Positions 33,661 through 44,919 of a DNA stretch of 47,114 nucleotides are shown one piece after another. Position 1 is the stretch's first letter. Each line of letters begins with the position of its first letter. The translations under genes and the position numbers were made by a program. The DNA is from Daldinia sp. FL1419. Lineage: Eukaryota > Ascomycota > Sordariomycetes > Xylariales > Hypoxylaceae. The DNA lies in the NCBI GenBank assembly GCA_025201765.1, contig MU623541.1, positions 1 to 47,114 of the forward strand, read 5' to 3'. The notes under the pieces were generated by a model. That model was given only the letters and a program-made list of their open reading frames with translations, was not told where the DNA came from and made no database searches.

Positions 33661-34372
33661 ATAAATAAAATATATAAAAAGGATTAAAATTAATTGGGAA
33701 AGGCCATAAATTAGTAATATTATTTTGAACCATTTTGGAAAATAAATATAATATTGTAATATTAAAAAAAAGGTTGTAAAAATAAAAATAAATAATAATT
33801 TTCATAGAAATATAAAGTTATTTATATATATTTATATTTTGTATAAATTATATATACCCTAACCCTCCCCCAAAATAACCTTTTTATAATATAATAATAT
33901 TTTTATTATTTATTGAAAAAAAAATAATAATACCATCTTAAATTTCATTATTACCCTATATCCAAATTATTACCATATTATTTTATAAAATTTAAACATT
34001 ATAATAGATTAAATATTTTTCTATATTAAAATTTAATTATTTTTATTAAAAAATAAATTTTAATAAAAATAAAAAGTAAAATTAAAATTAGAATAATATA
34101 ATTTAATTAAATAAATAATAAATAAATTTTTTTAAAATACAATTCCTACCCAGAACAAATACCAAAAGATGGACCGGATACCTATAATATATTCTAAATA
34201 AATCGGAATAATAATAAATAAATAAATAAAATAAAATAAAATAAGATTAATTGGTCTTAAAAGGTAAATTGATTATAAAATAATTAATCCAAAAAAATTA
34301 ATAAAAGAAAATTAAGAATATTAATATTAATATTATAAATTTAATTTAAAAAATTGTCCAGGACGCCGTGAT

Positions 34373-34975
34373 AGTTTCCAGTAAAGGGACCAAAACATTA
34401 AAGGAAATTTAATAATGGGATAAAATTAGAAAGGTAATAGAATATTTATAAATATATAAACTTTTTTTTATTTAATATAATATATTTTATTTATTTATTT
34501 ATTACTACCCCAATTTACCTAAAATATATTACAGGTATTTAATCTATCTTTTAATATTTGTTCCAAGTAGGAACTATATTTTGGAAAAAACCTATCCATT
34601 ATTTATCCAAATAAATTACATTGTTACAACTTTGATTTTACCTTATGTTCTTATTAGAACTCACTTTTTAATAAAAATGATCAAACCTTAATATGGAAAA
34701 ACACTTTTTAATATAATATATATATAAAAATAAAATAGGCTTTTTAAAATAGTACTGGACCATAAACATAATAGATATAATAATATCATATTATAGGATT
34801 ACAAAGTATAAATAAAATATATAAAAAGGATTAAAATTAATTAAAAAAGGTTATAAATTAGTAACACTATTTTAAACCATTTTGTAAAATAAATATAATA
34901 TTATGGTATTAAAAAAAATTATAAAAATAAAAATGAATAATAATTTTTTATAAAAATGTAAAATTATTTATTTTT
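34373..34975 (+). repeat. LINE 3' UTR fragment forming the left arm of a palindrome
   Basis: This starts at about CGCCGTGATAGTTTCCAGTAAAGGGACC and follows the LINE 3' UTR to TGTAAAATTATTTAT. A minus-strand LINE insertion at 34486-34706 interrupts it. It meets an inverted LINE copy at 34975. Confidence 0.75.
34486..34706 (-). mobile_element. Nested 5'-truncated LINE insertion, minus strand (221 bp)
   Basis: It begins with the tail (TTATTTATTTATTTATTACTACCCC on plus) and runs to the CTTAATATGGAAAAACAC block. Target duplications TTTAATATAATATAT lie at 34471-34485 and 34707-34721. Confidence 0.85.
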
Positions 34976-37275
34976 ATTTTTATAATTTTCTTTTTAATAC
35001 CACAATATTATATTTATTTTTTAAAATGGTTTAAAATAATATTATTAACCTATAACCCTTCCCAATTAACTTCAATCCTCCTTATATATCTTATTTATGC
35101 TTTACAATATTATAATATAATATTATTATATTTATTGCATTTATGGTCCAGTATTATTTTAAAAAATTTATTTTACTTTTATATATATATTATATTAAAT
35201 AAAAAAAAACTTATATATTTATAAGTATTTTATTATTTTTTCAATTCTATTTCGTTATTAATTTTCCTTAAATGTTTTGGACCCTTTATTAAAAATTATT
35301 ATAACGTTTTAGATTTAATACAATACTTCAATATTATATTACGTTAGGATTATAATCCTGGTACAATTACACGTCATAAAAACAATTTATTCACCAAAGA
35401 TGGGAAATTATATAAAAAACATAACTACACCTTTCTAACGCAATTCTAAAAATTAATTATTAAAATTTTATTATAACTTTTTTAAAATTTTTAAATTCTT
35501 AAGAAATTTATTAAAAGATTATTAATAATATTTAATAATTATTTATATTATATTTAATTCTTTATTTATCAGATCTATAATTCTTATATATTTTAATAAT
35601 CTTAAAAAAATTATTTATTTTAATATTATTAATATTATAATTATTTTATAATATAATTTTATTTTATATTTATTTTATTAATAATTAATAATTATAATAT
35701 AATATTTATAAAAAATTAATTTTAAAAAGAAATATATATATATTATCTTATTCTTAATAATTTATATTATTTTTATATATTATTATTATAATAATTTTTT
35801 ATTTAAGAAGTTTAATTGATATTAAATGTTTTATTATTCTTTAATAATAGTTTATTATAGATCTTTAATAATTTCCTAATATATCCAAATTTAAGCCTTA
35901 ATAAGTATGACCTTCCCTTTAAAAATGTACTTATTTTTATTTAAAATTCCCTAATATATATGATTAAGGAGAATAAGAAGGAGGATGAGGAGGTGGATAT
36001 AAAGGAAGATGATTTCAATGAATACGGTTCGGAGTAGGCGTAGAACGATCCCAGATAGATGTAATTTTCTTAAAGAACCCTATTAATATATTATTATTTA
36101 TATTTTTTTATTTAATTATAGGTTTTTCCTATTTAGTATAAACTTTTGAAAATGTTTATATTAAATAAATTATAATATTATTTTATATATAGGTAGTTGA
36201 ATTTATTTAAAGAACCAATAAATTATTAACAAAATTTCATTAAAGTTAAATAATATTCTTTTATACTTTATATCAATTAAAAAACCTTTTAGGGTTAAAT
36301 TCTATCTAAAATAGGCCCATATTAGAATATATTTGGGATATTTAAAAATTATATATTATATTATTTTTCTTTCATTATATTTACATTTAAAAATATTTAT
36401 TCTAAGAATTTTTTTATTAAATAAAAAAATCTTTAATCTTATTTTCTTAATACATATATATAATAACACCAATATTTCATACTTTTACAAATTAAAATAT
36501 TAATTATTGATTTTTATACTAAAAAATAGTAATTAAATTATTGATATAATAATATCCTTCTTATATCATTCCCATCTTTTTATTTAATAATTTAAAAAGG
36601 CTTTTTTAAGATATTAATATCCTTTTTATTTAATATTTTAATTAATTTTAATTTTTATAATATATATATTTAATATTTAAACAATAACAGGGAAATCCTA
36701 CCATTTCCTAAACCTTTAAAATTCCACTTATTTTTGAATTTTCTATCTTATTTGTTAAATTTTAAAATTAAAATTTTTATTATTTATATAAAATTTAATT
36801 ATTATTATTATTATATTTAAATAAAAGTATATTAAAAAAATAACCTAATTTTATTTTTAATTATAATATTTTTATTATTTTATATATATTATTAATTTTT
36901 TATAAATAAATTAATTAAATAATATTTAATTTTTTAATATATTCTTTTATTTTATAATTTTAATTTAAAATATATTATATTATTATTTTATATATTATTA
37001 TATTTTATATTATTTTTATATAAATTTCTTTTATTTAAGCTGTATTATAATTTTATATTGATGTTATTAATTTAGAAAGGGTGTATTATTGTTTTTTTAT
37101 TTTTGTTTTAATTGTTTTTAAATATTTGTTCTATTTGAATTTCTTGTTTAATTATATTCTAAAGAACCTAGTGTTTTCCTTGGGCTTAATAACTGTACCA
37201 TTTAGTTTGATCTTTGTGGTTAATGCTTGGTAGGCCCTTATAAAATGCATGAGCTCATTCTTCTATGCTGTAAAG
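34976..37275 (-). mobile_element. LINE copy, minus strand, lacking its 3' terminus
   Basis: This is collinear, on the opposite strand, with about 8245-10600 of the plus LINE. The RT-end block at 37265-37040 is less mutated and reads KNELMHFIRAYQALTTKIK, then LNGTVIKPKENTRF and TLSKLITSI. Next come AT-rich sequence, the less AT-rich segment at 36070-35960, and the 3' UTR down to 34976. The acidic plus-strand phrase at 35960-36035 is antisense to a Ser-rich sense reading. The 3' tail is absent; an AAAT run at about 37283-37306 lies beyond the 5' side. Confidence 0.75.
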
Positions 37276-37464
37276 GTAAATAAAAAAAATAAATAAATAA
37301 ATAAATTTTAAAAGAATTAATTATAATTACAAAATATTTAAAATTTATTTATTTATTAAAAGATTTATTTATTTAATAAAAGATTTATTTATTTATTAAA
37401 AGATTTATATATAAAATTAATAATATTTAATTTAAAGAAAGAAATAAAAGAAAATCTAATTATA
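37276..37464. other. Short tandem A/T repeats, no gene
   Basis: This holds an AAAT run (37283-37306) and three near-identical units of about 20 bp of the form AAAAGATTTATTTATTT (about 37340-37408). Nothing else was recognised. Confidence 0.5.
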
Positions 37465-37528
37465 GGTGGGGAATTCCAGGGTTTTGTAGGTAGCGCTGCA
37501 AGCGCACTTACCACATGGTGAACCCACC
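37465..37528. other. GC-rich stem-loop in AT-rich DNA
   Basis: GGTGGG at 37465-37470 pairs with CCCACC at 37523-37528. Inside, TGT-A-GGTA-GCGC pairs with GCGC-ACT-TACC-ACA around the loop TGCAA (37485-37515). The local GC content is about 55% in a region near 15%. It resembles a structured RNA or a tRNA-like fold, but standard tRNA box A and B motifs are not both present. Identity unknown. Confidence 0.5.
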
Positions 37529-37884
37529 ATTATTAATATTAATAAATATAAAATTTAAAAATATTATAAAAAATAATTATATTTATTTTTAAAATAATTA
37601 AAGATTAAAAGGAATAGATTATTATTTAAGATGTAATTACATTATATAAAATTAATAAATAACGTACTATTATTATAAATATATAAAAATAATTCTTAAC
37701 TATTTTACAAACAATTATATCTATATTCTATTCCTTATATAAAACTGGAGGTCATCCCAAGGGCTGATATAATCCTTAAATTTTCAAATAAGATCTTTTA
37801 TAAATATTTAATTTATTATAATATTATTACTTTTAAAAACTTATATAAAATCTTTATTAAATTAATATAAAACAATTAAATAAT
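37529..37884. other. AT-rich tract, no gene seen
   Basis: No coding or repeat identity was recognised. A short less AT-rich phrase, CTGGAGGTCATCCCAAGGGCTG, lies at 37745-37766. Confidence 0.35.
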
Positions 37885-38260
37885 AAATACTACCCTGTAG
37901 AAACCTTATTAACCTCCTTAAAGCTAAACCTTCCAAATTTCCACAGCTCTTTTAAACATAAATAAGCCCTTGAGAATTATCTTCTTTATCTAATTAATAT
38001 AAGAAAATCAATAATCCTTCAAAAATTTCTTCATAAAATCTTCATATAAAAATATATAGTTTTAATCCTTCTTTTAAAGATATTCTTTTAATGAATTACT
38101 ATTGATAAATAATTTCCTTTATTAATTATTTTACCTAATTATTTTAATATCTTTTTTAAGATATAAATAATTTATATATTTAAACTTATATAACTTTTGG
38201 TTTGTTATGGGTTAGTTAAAGTGTAGGGTATATTTTGTAAAAGCTATTAAAGTTATAAAT
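37885..38260 (+). repeat. LTR-like repeat R3, copy 2
   Basis: This begins near ATACTACCCTGTAGAAACC and runs to the AGGGTATATTTTGTAAAAGCTATTAAAG end, aligning with about 39838-40217 and 17695-18045. With copy 3 it could be an LTR pair around 38261-39837, but no target duplication was found. Confidence 0.6.
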
Positions 38261-38454
38261 TTTAATATATTAGTAATATTATTATATTATTATAAAAATT
38301 AAGATAAAAATTATTTAAATAAATAGACCTTGGGATTTATAATATTTCTATTTAATATAAATAATTAATAAAACTTTAATAAGATATTAAAAATTTATAA
38401 TTAAGTTTATCTTTTTTTAATCAATTAATTCCAATTAATTATAGAATTACTGCC

Positions 38455-38695
38455 ATTAAATAAGAGCTTTAATAGTTTTTACAGAATATACCTTGTATTT
38501 TTATTGTACGAAATTTTATAGAAAATTTAAGAATTTTATATTTAAGAACTTAAGCTAATTAAGTAATAAAATAACTCTTAAAGACCTATTTATATCCAAT
38601 AAAACTTATGGAGATTTTAAAAAGGTTGGTTTTATGGAGGTTAATAAAATCTTACAATTTTAATTATATAATTATATTACCCCAATTCAAAACTC
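38455..38695. repeat. Satellite-array unit and end fragment
   Basis: One unit (GAGCTTTAATAGTTTTTACAGAATATACC to CTTAAGCTAATTAAGTAA) is followed by the array-end block (TTATGGAGATTTTAAAAAGG, then GGAGGTTAATAAAATCTTACAA) as at 16595-16700. Confidence 0.65.
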
Positions 38696-38704
38696 CTTAA
38701 AATT

Positions 38705-38860
38705 AATATTACATAATACACAAATAAAAATTATAATTGTTAAATTTAAGTTATTCTTATTATTTTTAAAATTTTAGAAAAAACAGTAAGGCTTTTTATG
38801 GACTTATAGTAAGGGAAAGAATTTTCCAAGCTAATTTTAAGGTTCACTAATCTAACAATT
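38705..38860. repeat. Repeat R4, copy 2
   Basis: ACATAATACACA, then AAGGCTTTTTATGGACTTATAGTAAGGGAAAGAATTTTCC. This matches 44752-44900 and the fragment at 18938-18990 upstream of ECT1. Confidence 0.65.
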
Positions 38861-39379
38861 AATAATATTATTTATTAATAAATTAATTTTAACAAAATAA
38901 ATTAGAAAAATATTTTAAAGAAATTGATTAAATTCTATATCAATTTAAAAGAAAAATCCTAATTTCTTAGGTTTCTTAATTATTTTACTTATAATCTTCC
39001 TACTCTTTAATTTTTAAACATTTAATAGCTTTATTTAATATTTTTCGATTTTATTTATATATTTGTTAAGTCAATTAGTCATTATTTTTTATGCAATCAA
39101 AAACTCTTTCAAATTTATTTTACCCTAGCCATTCTAAAGGTATATTTAATTATAATCTAATTATTAATTCTGCTGATATTTTTCCAGATTATATATATAA
39201 ATTAAATCCTTTTTCTTTCAAAATAAATAACTTACCACGGTCTATAAATCATACAATTATTCAATTATAAGTTTCCTAAAATATCGCTTAAAATAAATTC
39301 TAGTACACACTTATTACTTTGTTTAATATTATATGTCCTAATCAATTTGTTCTTAGGTAAATGAATAGTTTTATTAGTT

Positions 39380-39640
39380 TTTAAATTTATTTTTTTGGGG
39401 GTATTATCTTTAATAACAATCCATTCTTAATTGTTTTAGAAATCTTAATAATTATTGATATTGGTACTACTATTAATGCAGGACTATTGATCATTTGTAT
39501 TGCTGCTAATCTTGCTAATAACTTCATATAATTATTAAGTTTTTCATAATAATTACCATTTTTAACCATTAATAATAATTCTTATGGTCTACATTTGATC
39601 ATATATAACATATATATATATCAAAATTGTTGGATTAGTA
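39380..39640 (-). pseudogene. Unidentified transposon reading-frame remnant
   Basis: On the minus strand 39569-39387 encodes 60 residues, with MKLLARLAAIQMINSPALIVV at its centre and a PPKK end. Reading continues past the stop as an interruptible frame (KTIHLPKNKLIRTYNIKQS). The Ala/Leu-rich amphipathic part and the low level of RIP suggest real former coding sequence, perhaps of a Gag or coiled-coil protein. No family could be assigned. Confidence 0.3.
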
Positions 39641-39837
39641 AGCCTGAAAATAAGATAAAAAAATTCTTTCCTTTATAATAATTCCATAAAAAGCTTTATT
39701 CTTTTATTTTAGAATTTTAATAATAATAATAATAATAATTTAAATTTTATAATTATAACTTTTTTTGTATATTATATGATAATTAAGAATTGTAATTATA
39801 TCTTAATATAATGAACCGGTATAGAGCGATTAGGTCA

Positions 39838-40217
39838 TAGATACTACCCTGTAAAATCCCTATCTCCTCCTTAGAGCTAGACCCTCCAAGGCTCTACAGC
39901 TCTTTTGGATATAAATAGGCCCTTAAAAGTTATCTTTTTTATTTGATTAATAAAGATTCATCAAATTCTATAGCTCAATTTCTCTATAAAATCTTTATAT
40001 AAAAATATATAATTTTAATTTCTTTTTTAAAAATATCTTCTTATAATATGTTATTATTAACAAATAATTACTTATATTAATTCTTCTATCTAATTAACTT
40101 ATTCTTCTCTTTAAGATATAATTACCTTATATCTTCGAACTTATATAACCTCTGGCTTATTATGGGTTAGCTGAAGTACAGGGCATATCCTGCAGGAACT
40201 ATTAGACCTCCTATTCA
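39838..40217 (+). repeat. LTR-like repeat R3, copy 3
   Basis: This is the best preserved copy. It starts ATACTACCCTGTAAAATCC, has TATAAATAG at 39910-39918 preceded by CTACAGCTCTTTTGGA, and ends GCAGGAACTATTAGACCTCCTATTCA. The TATA box position and CA end suit an LTR. Confidence 0.6.
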
Positions 40218-40229
40218 ATAAATATATAA

Positions 40230-41314
40230 TTATTATTAATTTAATTGTGTTACATAAATATATATTTAACATAATCTTAATTATATTTAATTAAATAATG
40301 TTATTTAAATATATTATAAAAAAATTAATTGTTTATAATTATTGATTAGGAAATATAAAATTAGGCTTTTATAGCTTTAATTTATAATTTAAATGTATGG
40401 GATTGGTTGAATTTAAATAATGTTGATTTAAAAATGAAATTTCTATTCCTTTTAATTTTTTAAATAATATAATTAAATATTAAAAATTACGAAATTAATT
40501 TTAATAATATAAATAATCCATTGGTTTTTAGAAAAAAGTAGATAAAGTAATATAATAAATATTCCTAATAATTTAATTATGGATATTTATCTTTATAATA
40601 TAAGTTAATTTATATTAATTAAGAAATTTTAATATAATAAAAATATATAAATATATATATAAGTTATAATTTTATATAATATTAAATATAATAAATTAAC
40701 TTAGTTTTTAAATTATATAATAAAAATTATATTAAGATTTTATTAAATGTTAATTTTGTTTTTAATTTAAAATATTTAAAAAGAAATATATTATTTTAAA
40801 AAAGATTTTTAATATTAATAATTTTAATATTATAAAAATATTATTTATATTTTTATTTATTAATAATAAAATTCTTATTTATTAAAAAAAGGATAGATAA
40901 AAAAGTCCTTACAAAGTTATTATAATTATTATTACAAATATTATTATTATATCTAATATATTTAAAAAAAAATCCATATTTTGAAATTTACATATCAAAT
41001 TATACACCCAATTTAAGAATAATTTAATATTTATTAAAAAGTTTTAAATATAATTACTTAAACTTATATTTAATTTAAATAATTATAAAATAATCTTAGA
41101 AAAAAACCTTATATATATCAATAATCTTTCATAAATCAACATTTTATATCTTAATAATAAAAAATAAAATATTTTAATTTTAATTTTTTATTTACATATA
41201 ATAAAAAATATTATTATTATAAAAATATTATGTAAAATATTAAATATAAAAGAATTTAATATATTATTTAATAAAAAGATCTTATAATTTAAAATATATA
41301 ATATATTAATTTAT
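40230..41314. other. AT-rich tract, no gene seen
   Basis: This is nearly pure A/T with no coding or repeat identity recognised. Confidence 0.4.
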
Positions 41315-41328
41315 TAAAATATAATAAT

Positions 41329-41667
41329 TGCAGCAACGCTTTTATTATCTATTAAAGAAAACAATAAAGCCATCTTAGATTTTGCCATTGCCCCACACCC
41401 GGGCCACCGCTATATCATTTTGCAAAGTTTAAATATTATAATATATTTAATATTTTTCTATATTAAGGTTTAATTATTTCTATTAAAAAATAAATTTTAA
41501 TAAAAATATAAAATAAGATTAAAATTATAATAATATAATTTAATTAAATAAACAATAGGTAGGTTTTCTCCGGAACACAGTTTTCACCTGGAACAAATAT
41601 TAAAAGATGGATTAGATACCTGTAATATATTTTAGGTAAATTGGAGTAGTAATAAATAAATAAATAA
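41329..41667 (+). mobile_element. 5'-truncated LINE insertion with a 14-bp target duplication
   Basis: Target duplications TAAAATATAATAAT lie at 41315-41328 and 41668-41681. The 339-bp insert starts TGCAGCAACGC and contains CCCCACACCCGGGCCACC, GGTTTTCTCCGGAACACAG and the terminal motif and tail. It keeps more GC than its host and is relatively young. Confidence 0.85.
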
Positions 41668-41869
41668 TAAAATATAATAATCTTCAAATTATAAATAATT
41701 TATAAAATAAAAGGTAAAAATATTTTTGTATTTTATAAAAAATTAAAATTTATTATTTAAAATTATAATAATCTTAATAAAATATTTATTATAATATATA
41801 TCTTTATTATTTAAAAAATAAATTAATACCTTATTTTAATTTTAATTCCAATTTTTTAATATTAAAATA

Positions 41870-43365
41870 TAAAAATTATAATAAAAAATATTATTATAAT
41901 TTATATTTAATTTAAAATATTTATATAATAAATAATATTTATATAATTAATAATAAAATTAGAAAATAAATATCTTAAAAAGATATTATTATATAATTTA
42001 ATTAAATTAAAAATATATTAATTTAAAATTTATTTATATTATTATTAATAGAAATTGTATATAAAATTATTAATATTTAATTTATATTTATTAATAATAA
42101 ATATAACCCTTTTTAAAATTTTAGATCTTTAAATAAGTAATATTTTAAATATTAATATTATAGAATTTTTTATTACGGAAGATAAGGTATTTATTAAAAT
42201 CAAGATTAAAGTATAACCTTAAAAAATATTAAATATTAAAATTAAGGATTTTAATAGTTTATATATTATTATTTATAAGACAAATTATAACATAATTATT
42301 ATATAAAAAAAACAAATTAAAAAACTTGAATAATTAAATATAAAATCACCAAATATAATTAAAAAATTTATAGAACAATGAATATAAAGAATATATAATT
42401 TTTCCATTTATTAATTTAAAATAATTTTTAATTATTTAATAATAGTTCAATATTTAGAATCAAATTTTAAAAAAAATAAAAATCTTTAATATCCAAATTA
42501 AATAACAAATAAATAATCATATATAAGAATTTAATTATATTAATTTAAATCTTTAAAATTTATATTTCTATATTTTTATTAATAATTTATTTATAAATAA
42601 TAAAGATTTAAATTTATAAATTAATTATATTATTATATTAAACAATAAAGAATTAATTAATTAAAATAATAAAATTTAAATTATTAATAATATTATTTAT
42701 TAATTATTTATTAAATATAAATATATTATTTAAAATATATTTCTTAATAAAATCTATAAAATAATTTAAAGTTTTAATATTAAATATATTATTTATTATA
42801 TAATTAATTTTATATTAAAATGCTTTTTATTACTTAAAATCCCATTAATCTTATATATTAATTCCTTTTCTTTATATTAATACCTTATTTAAGTAGGCAA
42901 TATTAATGAAACAAAACTAATAATTAAATTGATAATTTTATAAAAACTTTATAATAATGAAGAAATTAATAATATCCAATAAATCCATAACATATATAAT
43001 CCCATAAACGCTATAATAAAGGCATCTTTAAATAAAATTATATAAATTTTAATAAAAAATAATTAAATTAATTTATAATTAAAAAAATAAATAAAATAAG
43101 AATTAAATATTAAATTTATAATATAATTATAAAAAGAAAATAAAATAAATAATAATTATATAATTTACATATTTTAATATAATATATTACAACCAAGAAA
43201 TACCTATATATCTAATATTATATAAAAATGGATTTCCCACCCATCTCTCTTTTAAAAAATTTCTTTCTTAAACAATTTCAATATACCAATCTCACCCCTA
43301 TTATTACTACTTTATTATTATCTTACTTTTACTATACGTACATACCTACCAATAATTAATAACTT
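41870..43365. repeat. Dispersed repeat R1, copy 2 (uninterrupted)
   Basis: This aligns with 1-270 plus 1817-3045. At about 42113-42135 it runs straight through the position where copy 1 is broken by the LTR element, and one copy of the 5-bp target site is accounted for. It is more strongly AT-converted than copy 1. Confidence 0.75.
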
Positions 43366-44451
43366 ATAAACAACATTTTTTTAATATATAAATTATAAAA
43401 AGAAAATAATTTTAATCATAAATTTTTATTATTTATATATATTTTAAATTAAATAAATTTATATATATTAATAAAAATAATATTCAAATTCTTTATTATA
43501 TAACTTTTAAAATCAATAAATTAAATTTTATATTAATTCCTTCTTATAAACAACTCCCTAATCAAATATATTTCATATAACTAACTCTTAAAAAACCATA
43601 ATATAAAAATTATTTAATTATTATTTTTTAATATATAATTATAAAATTTAAATTAATATTAATTGCTAATAATATTATTATATTATTAATAAAATAATTA
43701 AATACAAAAATGGAACTTCTAATTTCTTTAATATTTATATCTAACCAAAAAAATATGTTCTTATATTTAATTGATTCACCATATTTAATTAAATAAATAA
43801 TATCTATGAAGATCTATAATAATTTAATTATTTCATTATTAATCTTTAAAATTAATAAACTTACCATATTTATTAACTAAATACTAACTTAATACTGATT
43901 TAACACTATTAACTAACAATTAATAACTAATAATAATACTAATATTAAATAAATTATATTAACTTAATCAATTAAAATATAAGGTTATAAAAAAACTATA
44001 AAAAAAAGAATATTAAAAAAATATAAATTAATAATATTTTATATTCCAATTCATAATCGTTACTTTCTAAATCAATAAATACTTATTAATTACAACTATA
44101 TTTTTTATATAATATATATACTTAAACTTATATATGAATATTAAGCAGCATTTAATAACAATTTAATCACACTAATCATAAATAGCATCTTTCGTTTCAA
44201 TATTGTAGCTCAATACCATAACTTTCTTCCTTCCTTTCTCTCTCTCTCTAGGGGTCAATTCTTCATTCTTTTAACTTATTTAACCCAAAACACTTTATCG
44301 CATCTAATCAAATATCAATCAATAAAACTTAAATATTAAATTAATTTAAAATATCTTCTCAATTTAAACCTATCAATATAAACTCTTTAAACAACAATTC
44401 CTTATTATTTATAATATTATTAATAACTAATATTCTAAATAATAATAATTA
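43366..44451. other. AT-rich tract, no gene seen; CT microsatellite
   Basis: No coding signal. A CT-rich run (CTTCCTTCCTTTCTCTCTCTCTCTAGG) lies at about 44226-44252, in a stretch (44140-44300) that is somewhat less AT-rich than the rest. Confidence 0.4.
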
Positions 44452-44750
44452 TTTATTTATTTATTACTACCCCAATTTACCTAGAATATATTACAGGTAT
44501 CCGGTCCATCTTTTAATATTTATTCCAGATAGGAACTATATTTCAGAAAAAACCTACCCATTACTTATTTAAATAAACTATATTATTATAATTTTAATTT
44601 TATTTTATATTCTTATTAGAATTTACCTTTTAATAAAAATAATTAAATTTTAATATAAAAAAATATTTTATATATTATAATATTTAAATTTCGTAAAATG
44701 GTGTGGCAGCAACCCAGGTGTGGGGCAATAATGAGGTCCAAAATGGTGTC
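44452..44750 (-). mobile_element. 5'-truncated LINE insertion, minus strand
   Basis: This starts with the tail (ATTTATTTATTTATTACTACCCC on plus), then GGTATCCGGTCCATCTTTTAAT. It runs to GGCAGCAACCCAGGTGTGGGGCAATAATGAGGTCC. No clear target duplication was found. It ends against repeat R4. Confidence 0.75.
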
Positions 44751-44751
44751 A

Positions 44752-44900
44752 CATAATATACAGGGAAAAATTATAATTGTAAAATTCAAGTTGTTATTAT
44801 TGTTGTTAAAATTTTAGAATAAAGTAATAAGGCTTTTTATGGAATTATTATAAGGGAAAGAATTTTTCCATATTATTTTTTAGGTTTATTAATTTAATAT
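44752..44900. repeat. Repeat R4, copy 3
   Basis: CACATAATATACAGGGAAAAATTATAATTG, then AAGGCTTTTTATGGAATTATTATAAGGGAAAGAATTTTTCC. This matches 38705-38860. It is followed by a run of seven C. Confidence 0.65.
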
Positions 44901-44919
44901 ACCCCCCCAAATAAAACCG

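Larger units (their letters stand above)
32030..34235 (+). mobile_element. LINE copy interrupted by two later LINE insertions
   Basis: Target duplications ATAAAATAAGATTA lie at 32016-32029 and 34236-34249, with the A/T tail ending at the right one. The 3' UTR reads on from 32030 to 32213, then 32802 to 33076, then 33677 to 34235, each join coinciding with a nested insertion that has its own duplication. Net length is about 1.05 kb. It is the oldest and most AT-converted of the three layers. Confidence 0.85.

Noticed and set aside
33533..33805. Minus-strand 90-codon frame
   Set aside because: It crosses a LINE tail, the AAAT run and a target duplication, so it cannot be one ancestral gene.
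35960..36035. Acidic plus-strand peptide ending EYGSE-stop as a gene end
   Set aside because: The same segment, on the minus strand, is collinear with the LINE copy at 9446-9560; the acidic reading is antisense.
37465..37528. tRNA gene (for example an Ala-TGC-like loop on the minus strand)
   Set aside because: Anticodon-like and acceptor-like pairings exist, but the T-arm and consensus box B are missing and the middle stem has mismatches.
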